This document shows positions 18,433 through 25,893 of a stretch of 64,000 nucleotides of DNA, piece by piece (the stretch's first letter is position 1; each line of letters begins with the position of its first letter). The notes under the pieces were generated by a model that made no database searches, had not been told where the DNA came from, and saw nothing but the letters and a program-made list of their open reading frames with translations. Both the position numbers and the translations under genes were made by a program. This stretch comes from Priestia megaterium (lineage in GTDB: Bacteria; Bacillota; Bacilli; Bacillales; Bacillaceae_H): positions 73,363 to 137,362 of the forward strand of contig VTEF01000008.1 of assembly GCA_008180335.1 (NCBI GenBank). The letters are read 5' to 3'.

Positions 18433-18467
18433 GTGGCCCCTCAATCTACGAATCGTTTCCGTACCCC
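18433..18467 (-). repeat. right terminal inverted repeat of transposon
   Basis: Inverse of the left end with three mismatches, reading GGGGTACGGAAACGATTCG inward on the minus strand. Confidence 0.95.
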
Positions 18468-18472
18468 AATTG
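18468..18472. repeat. right target-site duplication AATTG
   Basis: Identical to 8079-8083 on the far side of the element. Confidence 0.93.
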
Positions 18473-18630
18473 CAGTCGTAGGCAAACGAAATAGTCGTTT
18501 AGAGCAAGAAGTTGACATAACTTTTCATGCCTATATTACAAATGGCTATTATGGTGAGTTAGATATGAGTTCTAGATTTCCGTTAAGCATTATACTAGAT
18601 TTCATTATCCTAACCTATATGAATCAGTAG
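18473..18630 (+). pseudogene. rpiR-family regulator, 3' part
   Basis: It continues the frame broken at 8083: AVVGKRNSRLEQEVDITFHA, then ELDMSSRFPLSIILDFI and TAG at 18628. It supplies the end of the SIS domain and the C-terminal helix. Without the transposon it would complete a 253-residue regulator of the malX-malY genes downstream. Confidence 0.93.
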
Positions 18631-18639
18631 CACTGAGAG

Positions 18640-18666
18640 GTTCTAGTATATGCTAGAACTTTTTTA
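18640..18666 (+). terminator. terminator after the rpiR-family gene
   Basis: GTTCTAG, loop TATATG, CTAGAAC, then TTTTTT. It separates the regulator from the malX-malY unit. Confidence 0.88.
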
Positions 18667-18794
18667 TATGAACGATAAGGAATGAAACTGGAATCTTCAA
18701 TTAGACAGAACCAAAACTGGCTTCAAGCCGCTTCCTATTTATGAGGTCAGTCTGTTGAAAAAAGCGAAATTTAAAGGTCCCATACTTTTTTAAA

Positions 18795-18827
18795 TGTAAG
18801 CGTGTTACAAAAAAAGTACATATGTAC
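18795..18827. promoter_or_regulatory. candidate operators upstream of malX
   Basis: TGTAA-N5-TTACA (18795-18809) and the perfect palindrome GTACATATGTAC (18816-18827). Either could bind the RpiR-family regulator; this is inference from symmetry and position only. Confidence 0.4.
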
Positions 18828-18834
18828 AACAATA

Positions 18835-18849
18835 ATGAAAGCGATTGCA
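18835..18849 (+). promoter_or_regulatory. cre site (CcpA)
   Basis: ATGAAAGCGATTGCA fits the Bacillus cre consensus WTGNAANCGNWWNCA at every position. It lies ~180 bp before malX and predicts catabolite control of the PTS gene. Confidence 0.75.
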
Positions 18850-19031
18850 ACCCACTGCTGATAAAGCTATGCTATATCCATAAGTTGATAGAAGACTTAC
18901 ATGAGCAATTTGCTTGCAATCCGAAGGTGGAAAAGTTCCCTCCCACTTTCTAGATTGCCTATTAGTGAAGGTGGGCGGAGCTGACTTGTTAGATAAAGCG
19001 CCTCTTTTCCACAGAAAAAGGAGAGTCCAAT

Positions 19032-20591
19032 ATGAAAAAGAAAAGCATAAAATCGAATTTTTGGGAGTTCTTTCAAGGCCTAGGGAAAACTTTTATGCTA
19101 CCTGTGGCACTGTTAGCATTCATGGGGTTATTGTTAGGAGTGGGAAGTGCGTTTACAAGTCCTACAACAATTGAAACCATCCCCTTTTTAGGTAGTCCTA
19201 TTTTACAAATCCTATTTAGTTTTATGTCTACAATCGGTGGTTTTGCATTCACCTATTTACCGGTATTATTTGCAATGGCTATTCCATTAGGACTGGTCAG
19301 GCATGAAAAAGGCGTGGCAGCTTTTTCTGGATTTATCGGTTATGTAATTATGCATTTATCTATCAACTTTTATTTAACCGAAACGAATCAACTTGTTACA
19401 GCAGAAAAGACACGCGAGGCTGGACAAGGAATGGTAATGGGAATTCAAACCTTAGAAATGGGAGTCCTCGGTGGAATCATTGTTGGGATTATCGTTTATC
19501 TACTACACAATAAGTTTTACGATATTCAGCTGCCAGACGCATTTGCATTCTTTGGAGGAGCACGCTTTGTTCCCATTATAACTTCTCTTACATTAGCGAC
19601 TGTTGGAATTCTGATTCCAATTATTTGGCCGCTATTTGCATTAGGGATTGCGGGAATAGGATCGTTAATTCAAAAATCGAGTGCATTTGGCCCCTTCTTA
19701 TTTGGTGCTGGAGAGCGATTATTGCTTCCGTTTGGATTGCATCATATTCTAGTTGCAATGATTCGTTTTACAGAAGCAGGCGGTACACAAATTGTTGATG
19801 GTCAAACGATTTCTGGTGCATTAAATATTTTCTACGCTCAGTTAAAAAGTGGAGAAGCAATCAGTCCTTCAGTAACTGCCTTTTTATCTCAAGGTAAAAT
19901 GCCATCATTTATGTTTGGATTACCGGCAGTTGCATTAGCAATCTATCATACTGCTCGACCTGAAAACCGCAAGAAAATTAAAGGACTTTTAATTTCTGGT
20001 GTTCTTGCTGCTTTTGTGACAGGAATTACAGAGCCTATTGAATTTTTATTTTTATTCGTTTCACCAGTGTTATACGGTATTCATGTATTCATGACAGGAT
20101 TAGGATTTATGGTTATGTCTTTACTAGGAGTAGTTATCGGTAACACAGATGGTGGGGTATTAGATTTTTTCATCTTTGGAATATTACAAGGCACCTATAC
20201 TAAATGGTATCTCGTACTTGCTGTAGGGATAGTTTGGTTTGCTATTTATTACACAGTATTCCGTTATGCCATTACAAAATTTAATTTGAAAACACCAGGA
20301 CGTGAAGAAGTAACAGAAGATATTGGTGCAGAAGTAGCGACTATTCACAAAAGAGGGAAATACGACGCTGAAAAGATTTTAAGTGCGTTAGGCGGAAAAA
20401 ATAATATTGAGTCTTTAGATAACTGCATTACTCGTTTGCGTCTTGTCGTAAAAGACATGAGTAAAATAAATCAACCCGTCTTAAAGGAATGTGGAGCACT
20501 TGGTGTGGTTGTACTTGATGAACATAATGTACAGGTTATTATTGGAACACAAGTAGCTTCTGTTAAAACTCAATTGGACAATTTAGCATAA
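19032..20591 (+). CDS. malX: PTS glucose/maltose-type EIICB (MalX-like)
   Basis: A 519-residue phosphotransferase permease that imports and phosphorylates a sugar. The EIIC part (~1-400) has about ten membrane segments and the GITEPIEFLFLF signature (~330). The EIIB domain (~440-519) holds phospho-accepting Cys465 in SLDNCITRLRL. There is no EIIA domain, so a separate EIIA must serve it. The ATG follows AAGGAGAG. It is paired with a MalY-type lyase, as in E. coli malXY, but with an RpiR-type rather than MalI regulator. The true sugar is unknown. Confidence 0.9.
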   Translation: MKKKSIKSNFWEFFQGLGKTFMLPVALLAFMGLLLGVGSAFTSPTTIETIPFLGSPILQILFSFMSTIGGFAFTYLPVLFAMAIPLGLVRHEKGVAAFSGFIGYVIMHLSINFYLTETNQLVTAEKTREAGQGMVMGIQTLEMGVLGGIIVGIIVYLLHNKFYDIQLPDAFAFFGGARFVPIITSLTLATVGILIPIIWPLFALGIAGIGSLIQKSSAFGPFLFGAGERLLLPFGLHHILVAMIRFTEAGGTQIVDGQTISGALNIFYAQLKSGEAISPSVTAFLSQGKMPSFMFGLPAVALAIYHTARPENRKKIKGLLISGVLAAFVTGITEPIEFLFLFVSPVLYGIHVFMTGLGFMVMSLLGVVIGNTDGGVLDFFIFGILQGTYTKWYLVLAVGIVWFAIYYTVFRYAITKFNLKTPGREEVTEDIGAEVATIHKRGKYDAEKILSALGGKNNIESLDNCITRLRLVVKDMSKINQPVLKECGALGVVVLDEHNVQVIIGTQVASVKTQLDNLA

Positions 20592-20609
20592 AGATGAGGA
20601 TTGATTAAA

Positions 20610-21743
20610 ATGAAACATTCATTTGATGAAGTAGTAAACAGATTAGGTACCTATTGCACTCAATGGGACTATATTGAAGATCGATTTGGAGAAAAAGACC
20701 TTTTACCATTCTCTATATCTGATACCGATTTTCTATGTCCTCCCGAAATACTTGCAGCATTAAGAAAGCGTATAGATCACGGAATTTTTGGCTATACAAG
20801 ATGGAATCATCAGGAGTTTAAAGGTGCAATTCAACAATGGTACCAAAAGAGATTTTCTACCTCAATTAATGAGAATTGGATCATATATAGCCCTACTGTG
20901 ATTTATACAATTTCAAAGCTAATTGAACACCTAACAGATGAGGGAGACCATGTCGTTGTTCAAACTCCTGCCTATGATGCTTTCTTTAAATTAGTCGAAG
21001 ATAATAATCGGGTGTTCTCTGGGAACAAGCTGCTCTATGAAAATAAAACGTACTCCATTGATTTTCAGGATCTAGAGAAAAAGGTTGCTCATCCCCGTGC
21101 TAAAGTTTTTCTATTATGCAGCCCTCATAATCCGACTGGACGCGTATGGACCAAAGAAGAATTAAAAAAAATGATTGCTCTATGTAATAAATATCAGGTA
21201 TATGTGATTTCCGATGAAATTCATATGGACATCGTAAGCAAGCCTAATGTGCATATTCCTGTCGTTGATATTGCAGAAAATACAGATCATGTATGTATCT
21301 GTACATCAGCCAGTAAAACTTTTAATGCACCTGGATTAGGAGGATCCTATGCGATTATTCCTAATCAAGAATTGAAGGAGAAATTCCTGATTACGTTGAA
21401 GAATAAAGATGGACTTTCTTCAACGAGTACTTTAGGTGCAGTTGGATTAATAACGGCTTATCTTGAAGGTGATCAATGGGTGGATGATTTAAATGTCTAC
21501 ATTGAAAAAAACATGGAACTAGTAAAAGGATTTCTTGACACGTATATCCCATCTGTTCATTTAGAAATTCCTGAATCCACTTATTTAGCATGGATTGACA
21601 TATCTAATCTGCCATATACTGATGAACAACTACAAGATGCACTGATTCATCATGGAAAAGTAGCTATAATGCCCGGAAAAATTTACGGAGAGGATGGAAA
21701 AGGATTCTTACGAATGAATGTAGGATGCCCATCTTCAAAATAA
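20610..21743 (+). CDS. malY: MalY/PatB-type PLP C-S lyase, C-terminus frameshifted
   Basis: A PLP aminotransferase-fold enzyme of the cystathionine beta-lyase/MalY group: SPHNPTGRVW, SDEIHMD (Asp ~202) and Schiff-base Lys ~236 in TSASKTFNAPG. The ATG at 20610 has GAGG ~11 bases upstream and follows malX by 18 bp. The frame ends after GCPSSK, but the next frame continues as IIDGLERLKQTIDYLENK to TAA at 21794, which is the usual family ending. One A seems lost from the A-run at 21737-21740. Either the protein lacks ~18 residues or the base is a sequencing error. Confidence 0.9.
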   Translation: MKHSFDEVVNRLGTYCTQWDYIEDRFGEKDLLPFSISDTDFLCPPEILAALRKRIDHGIFGYTRWNHQEFKGAIQQWYQKRFSTSINENWIIYSPTVIYTISKLIEHLTDEGDHVVVQTPAYDAFFKLVEDNNRVFSGNKLLYENKTYSIDFQDLEKKVAHPRAKVFLLCSPHNPTGRVWTKEELKKMIALCNKYQVYVISDEIHMDIVSKPNVHIPVVDIAENTDHVCICTSASKTFNAPGLGGSYAIIPNQELKEKFLITLKNKDGLSSTSTLGAVGLITAYLEGDQWVDDLNVYIEKNMELVKGFLDTYIPSVHLEIPESTYLAWIDISNLPYTDEQLQDALIHHGKVAIMPGKIYGEDGKGFLRMNVGCPSSK

Positions 21744-21825
21744 TCGATGGATTAGAGCGACTTAAACAGACTATAGACTATCTTGAAAACAAATAAAGTT
21801 CTGGCGCAAAGATTACATTTATTTA

Positions 21826-21879
21826 AAAGAGGCTGACTCAAAAGATTGTCATTCACCGACCTTTTGAGTTAGCCTCTTT
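21826..21879. terminator. long terminator hairpin
   Basis: AAAGAGGCTGACTCAAAAG pairs over ~19 bp with CTTTTGAGTTAGCCTCTTT (one G-T pair), 16-nt loop. The T-run is short. Its position between convergent genes suggests use on both strands. Confidence 0.8.
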
Positions 21880-21968
21880 CCGCACGATAATCATTTAAAT
21901 AGTTTCGAACTCTCGTGATTTATACCTCTAAAATTTAACACAGCCATTTTATTACAAGCTGAAACGAT

Positions 21969-23276
21969 TTACTTCCCAACCAGCTTATCCGCTTCAACCG
22001 GATTAACATGCACGGTTTTAAGCGAATGCAGTTTGTATGTTAAAATTCGCTTCACAGCTTCGTCAATGCGGTCTTCTGACAGCTTGTTTGCTTTAACGGC
22101 TTTTTTGATGCCGTTAAATACTTTTTGCTGGTTTTCAAGGGTGTGGCATACAAGCAATAGATCCGCTCCTGATTCAACAGCTTTGAATCCCAGATCTTCA
22201 TAAGTGAAGTATTTATTCACAGCCCCCATTTCAAGGTCATCTGTCACGACAATTCCCGTGTATCCTAGTTTCTTGCGGAGCAGGTCTTGAATAATGACAG
22301 GTGAGATGCTTGCTGGGTTTTCTTTGTCATATGCCGGATATTTAATATGAGTCACCATCACAAAAAAGCGGTTGTGATCGACTTCATTGATCATTTTTTT
22401 AAATGGATAAATGTCTTTATTCTCTAAATCCAGCTTATCGGCTTGAACTGATGACGTTTCGACATGCGGGTCAACTTGGCTGCGGCCATGTCCCGGGAAA
22501 TGCTTTAACGCACCTGTTACATCTGCATCAGTTAATCCTTTGACTGCTTGCTCACCAAATGCGCCTGCTTGCTCAGGGTCCGTTCCAAATGAACGCTTAT
22601 CCGTTGCCGATAAATCTAATACAGGCGCAAAGTTAACGTGAATGCCCATTGCTGACAATTCTTTTCCGTTGCGATAAGCAATATCATATATTTCTGTTTG
22701 ATTTCCTTTTTTGCCTAGTTCTTGCTGAGATGGAAGCGGTGATACATGCTCTTTCATTCTAACAATCGGTCCGCCCTCTTGATCAATCGTGATCATCAAT
22801 GGAATTTGGTGATCATTTTTGAGCGCTAAATCTTGCAAATCATTTGTTAAAGAAGCAACTTGCTTTGGAGTTTTCATGTTGCGATCATATAAAATAATCC
22901 CGCCGACATGATAATTTGAAATCATTTTTCTCACATGATCATCAACCTCATTACTTTGAAATCCTACGACAAGCAGCTGGCCAATTTTTTCTTCAAGCGT
23001 CATGCTTTCGATTAACTCTGTGACTTTCTTTTCATCATCGCTTTCTTTTTGAAAAAAGGTGACCTTGGCTTCTTTTGGTGGTGAACCATTTTCTCCAGCA
23101 GTCTCCTCCGCATTCGGCTCTTTCTCAGAGCTTACGTCACGAACTTGTTGTTCAGATTTGTTTTCTTCTTTTTCAGGTGCTGCAGACTGATTGACAATGA
23201 TTACTGCTGTGAAAGCAACAAGCGCGACTGCCAGAAATAAAAGATACGGGAACCATTTTCTTGACTTTTTCATCAT
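21969..23276 (-). CDS. nagZ: NagZ-like beta-N-acetylhexosaminidase (GH3), membrane-anchored
   Basis: A 435-residue GH3 enzyme that trims N-acetylglucosamine from peptidoglycan fragments. An uncleaved-type N-terminal membrane segment (~10-28) and an acidic linker are followed by the TIM-barrel: TIDQEGGPIVRM (~165), the KHFPGHG loop with Asp/His acid-base dyad (~260) and nucleophile Asp in VVTDDLEMGAV (~345). Its ATG overlaps the stop of the upstream zinc-ribbon gene (ATGA). It is the intact relative of the fragment at 7120-7353. Confidence 0.92.
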   Translation of the reverse strand: MMKKSRKWFPYLLFLAVALVAFTAVIIVNQSAAPEKEENKSEQQVRDVSSEKEPNAEETAGENGSPPKEAKVTFFQKESDDEKKVTELIESMTLEEKIGQLLVVGFQSNEVDDHVRKMISNYHVGGIILYDRNMKTPKQVASLTNDLQDLALKNDHQIPLMITIDQEGGPIVRMKEHVSPLPSQQELGKKGNQTEIYDIAYRNGKELSAMGIHVNFAPVLDLSATDKRSFGTDPEQAGAFGEQAVKGLTDADVTGALKHFPGHGRSQVDPHVETSSVQADKLDLENKDIYPFKKMINEVDHNRFFVMVTHIKYPAYDKENPASISPVIIQDLLRKKLGYTGIVVTDDLEMGAVNKYFTYEDLGFKAVESGADLLLVCHTLENQQKVFNGIKKAVKANKLSEDRIDEAVKRILTYKLHSLKTVHVNPVEADKLVGK

Positions 23277-24685
23277 TCAACTCTGGAATCCAGCTTTTCA
23301 AGATCCGCTTCGTTAAGTTTCCAGCGTCCGTCTTCTTTCACTAGATGCCAATTCCCTCCCCATTCTTGAACTAATGTAGAACCATCTTCTTTATCGTCAT
23401 AAGAAGTCATTTCGATATAAGCTGTCGCATGACCTCCTTCAATTTCTGTCACTTCTACGCGCGTAACTTCATCCAAAATATTTGCTTGCAGGCCTTTCTT
23501 CCAGTCATTCATATTTACCTTTTGTTGTCGGCTGGATGAAAAAGCTTCATACGCTGTCGCAAAGTTATCGTTAGAAATACTGCCATAGTGGCCGCGGATC
23601 GATTCTTCAATCCCCCACCACTCTTCTTCAGTTTCATCCACCGTGCTGTTTACTTCCATGTTTTCGCTCATACCAAAGTAGAGTTCGAGCTCACCCGTAT
23701 CTTTTTCAACTGTAACAACAGGCGTTTTTTTCGTTTTTGAACCGAACTTTCGCTCTGCATGCACTTTCACTGAATCATCAATGGCAACAGGACCTAACGC
23801 ATTAATGTCTTCAATTTTCTTTCCCGTGCTTTTTCCATTTACAAACAGTGTTGCATCTTCATAATCAGAATAAAGAGATAGATAATGATTTGACCAATCA
23901 AACTCAATACTCAACGGTTCTTCATCCATTTCAGAACTATCGACAATCTGTTCGGCTTCAACTGTTCCGTAATCACCTTTAATTGCAGCTTTCACTTTAT
24001 GCTCCCCTGGTAAAAACGGACCAAAGTTTTTTTCTGTGTCTGCTTCTGAAAGCTGTCCGATTTTCTTGTTGTCAATATATACTTCTGTCTTTTCAACATT
24101 AGAAGTTATTTCTGAGTAGACTGGGTGAACACGAATCGTAAAATGATTAAATACGAGCCATTTTTTCCCGTCATAATTCATTGTTGCGTAAGGAGAACTA
24201 TGTTCATCCGCTTTCGCATCCGTTCCTTCTTTTTCATATAGCGCACTTTCTTCATCTAAGCCATCAGCAATCGAAGACAGCATTTTTGGATTTTTATGTA
24301 AGTATTCAATAAATGCTTTTACTTGCTCATCGTTTGCACTTAATTCAATTTGCCCTTCATTCACAAACGTTTTGACTTTTTGCACCTCTTTTTTCTGTAC
24401 TGCTTCAACAAAATTTTCTGCCACTGCCTCTGGAGACATCATCATTTTGTCAACCGTATAATAGCCGGCAAATAATAAACCAGCTGCTGCCGCAACAGAG
24501 ATTGCAACAGCCTTTGTTTTTTTACTCATACCGGCTGCTTTTTCCGCAGGGCCATTTTGAGGGGCAGAACTTTCCGGCTGCGGCGCTTTTGATGAAACAG
24601 GGTTTTGTTCAACGGCCTGACCGCATTCTGCACAAAATTGATGTCCTTCTACTAATTTATGTCCACAATTTTTACAATACACCAT
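23273..24685 (-). CDS. zinc-ribbon membrane protein, TcaA-like
   Basis: A 470-residue protein starting at ATG 24685 after AAGGAGTGAGG; in-frame codons further upstream give an unrelated basic tail. It has an N-terminal zinc ribbon (CKNCGHKLVEGHQFCAEC), a membrane segment (~55-75, AVAISVAAAAGLLFAGYYTV) and a large extracellular part with TcaA-type repeats (VYIDNKKIGQLSE; LFVNGKSTGKKIED). The C-terminal ~110 residues look like an NTF2-type fold. TcaA/YvbJ proteins are linked to cell-wall stress in Firmicutes. It is translationally coupled to nagZ. Confidence 0.82.
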   Translation of the reverse strand: MVYCKNCGHKLVEGHQFCAECGQAVEQNPVSSKAPQPESSAPQNGPAEKAAGMSKKTKAVAISVAAAAGLLFAGYYTVDKMMMSPEAVAENFVEAVQKKEVQKVKTFVNEGQIELSANDEQVKAFIEYLHKNPKMLSSIADGLDEESALYEKEGTDAKADEHSSPYATMNYDGKKWLVFNHFTIRVHPVYSEITSNVEKTEVYIDNKKIGQLSEADTEKNFGPFLPGEHKVKAAIKGDYGTVEAEQIVDSSEMDEEPLSIEFDWSNHYLSLYSDYEDATLFVNGKSTGKKIEDINALGPVAIDDSVKVHAERKFGSKTKKTPVVTVEKDTGELELYFGMSENMEVNSTVDETEEEWWGIEESIRGHYGSISNDNFATAYEAFSSSRQQKVNMNDWKKGLQANILDEVTRVEVTEIEGGHATAYIEMTSYDDKEDGSTLVQEWGGNWHLVKEDGRWKLNEADLEKLDSRVE

Positions 24686-24767
24686 ATAAACCTCACTCCT
24701 TCGTCTAGTTGAACCAATCGGGATTTTACGAGCAGTCATCCCTGTCCGGTGAACGGAAATAAATTTA

Positions 24768-24801
24768 GAAAAAGCACCGCTGGTCACAACGATGCTTTTT
24801 C
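24768..24801 (-). terminator. terminator after zinc-ribbon gene
   Basis: GAAAAAGCA pairs with TGCTTTTTC around a 16-nt loop. On the minus strand it follows the gene ending at 24829. Confidence 0.65.
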
Positions 24802-24828
24802 AGCTACATCAAAATGGGCACATATTCA

Positions 24829-25731
24829 TTACCATAAATCATTAAATGCATCTCTCATGGCATTACTAATTAATTCTTTTGTGTCATCGATCATTCCCTG
24901 ACTTATTATAAACAAGAAAATAACGATTACTAAATACGTTAACAACGTTCCATAAATACCATCAAAACCATGAGTATGCTCCTTTTTAAAGCTGTAAATC
25001 GTAAATGGCACAACAAAGAATAAACCTAATAAGCCGAACTCTAAGAGATATAAAAAGAATTCACTTTTTAATAACGAAAAGACAAGTCCGATAAGAAGTA
25101 CTGCTGTTGGGACAATAAGAAATGTACCAACACGGGCAAAAACATCTTGAAGAGACACGTCCACTTTTCCAAGCTTAATGACACCAAATGTCACTAAAGC
25201 AACAGCACCGACAAACAATAAAAAGAGAAGCCCTTTTAAAATGACCATATCAACGAAACTAAGCTCAATCATCTCAGCCAAATTACTGCCTAAATCATTG
25301 ATACCTAACTCGTCTAAATCGAATCCGCTAAAAAGCCCGCTGCTAACACTTTTTACAAGCTTCTCTAAAATCACTTCCCAGCCGAAGTAAATCATCAAAG
25401 GAATGCTGACTGCAAAAAGAATCATTGTAATCAGACCATTAATAAATTGCTCGCCGCGCACTCCTTGTGCTACTGCAGTAGGCTGTTTCAACCCTTGCAT
25501 AAAATAACCTAAGTATAATTTCGAAATCTGTTTTGCATTTTCTACATGCTGGTTCAGCTGTGTTTGTTGTACAGGTTCAGACTGCACATATGTAGTTGCC
25601 TGATTCGATTGCACAGGAGTTGAATCAACGCTTGCTGCCACTTGCTGCGCTCCGTTGTCTCCTAACTTTGTTCCGCATTTCACACAAAACTTTCCACCAT
25701 CATTTTGGTGGCCACAATTTGAACATTGCAA
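24829..25731 (-). CDS. zinc-ribbon multi-pass membrane protein
   Basis: A 300-residue protein that starts with TTG at 25731, eight bases after a perfect AGGAGGG. The N-terminal zinc ribbon (CSNCGHQNDGGKFCVKCG) and a Gln/Thr-rich linker lead to about five or six membrane helices (~95-290). It shares the zinc-ribbon layout of its neighbours but has helices in place of the extracellular TcaA domains. It is probably part of the same envelope cluster; exact function unknown. Confidence 0.78.
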   Translation of the reverse strand: MQCSNCGHQNDGGKFCVKCGTKLGDNGAQQVAASVDSTPVQSNQATTYVQSEPVQQTQLNQHVENAKQISKLYLGYFMQGLKQPTAVAQGVRGEQFINGLITMILFAVSIPLMIYFGWEVILEKLVKSVSSGLFSGFDLDELGINDLGSNLAEMIELSFVDMVILKGLLFLLFVGAVALVTFGVIKLGKVDVSLQDVFARVGTFLIVPTAVLLIGLVFSLLKSEFFLYLLEFGLLGLFFVVPFTIYSFKKEHTHGFDGIYGTLLTYLVIVIFLFIISQGMIDDTKELISNAMRDAFNDLW

Positions 25732-25893
25732 TTCTAAAGCCCTCCTATTACTTAATTTTTCAGGCATATAGATTTTTTCATGGTTCTATATACCCAAAAA
25801 CACTAATTAGCATTATACACCAAATTTGGATGTCAGGTACTATTAATCATTTAATTTACAATAAAAAGTTTTTATCAATCTCATTCAATCAAA

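Larger units (their letters stand above)
8084..18467. mobile_element. Tn3-family transposon with phosphonate-uptake cargo
   Basis: A 10,384-bp element with 35-bp terminal inverted repeats (32 of 35 identical), a perfect 5-bp target duplication, a resolvase with palindromic res site near the left end and a Tn3-type transposase gene reading away from the right end. Between them lie an IS3 remnant, a 5'-nucleotidase, a phnD-phnC-phnE-phnE operon and a small acidic ORF. The clean reconstruction of the target gene implies recent insertion. The transposase carries an in-frame stop, so current mobility is doubtful. Confidence 0.95.

Noticed and set aside
18409-18630. Stand-alone 73-codon gene at the right end of the transposon
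   Set aside because: It starts inside the terminal repeat and its remainder is exactly the missing 3' part of the rpiR-family gene.
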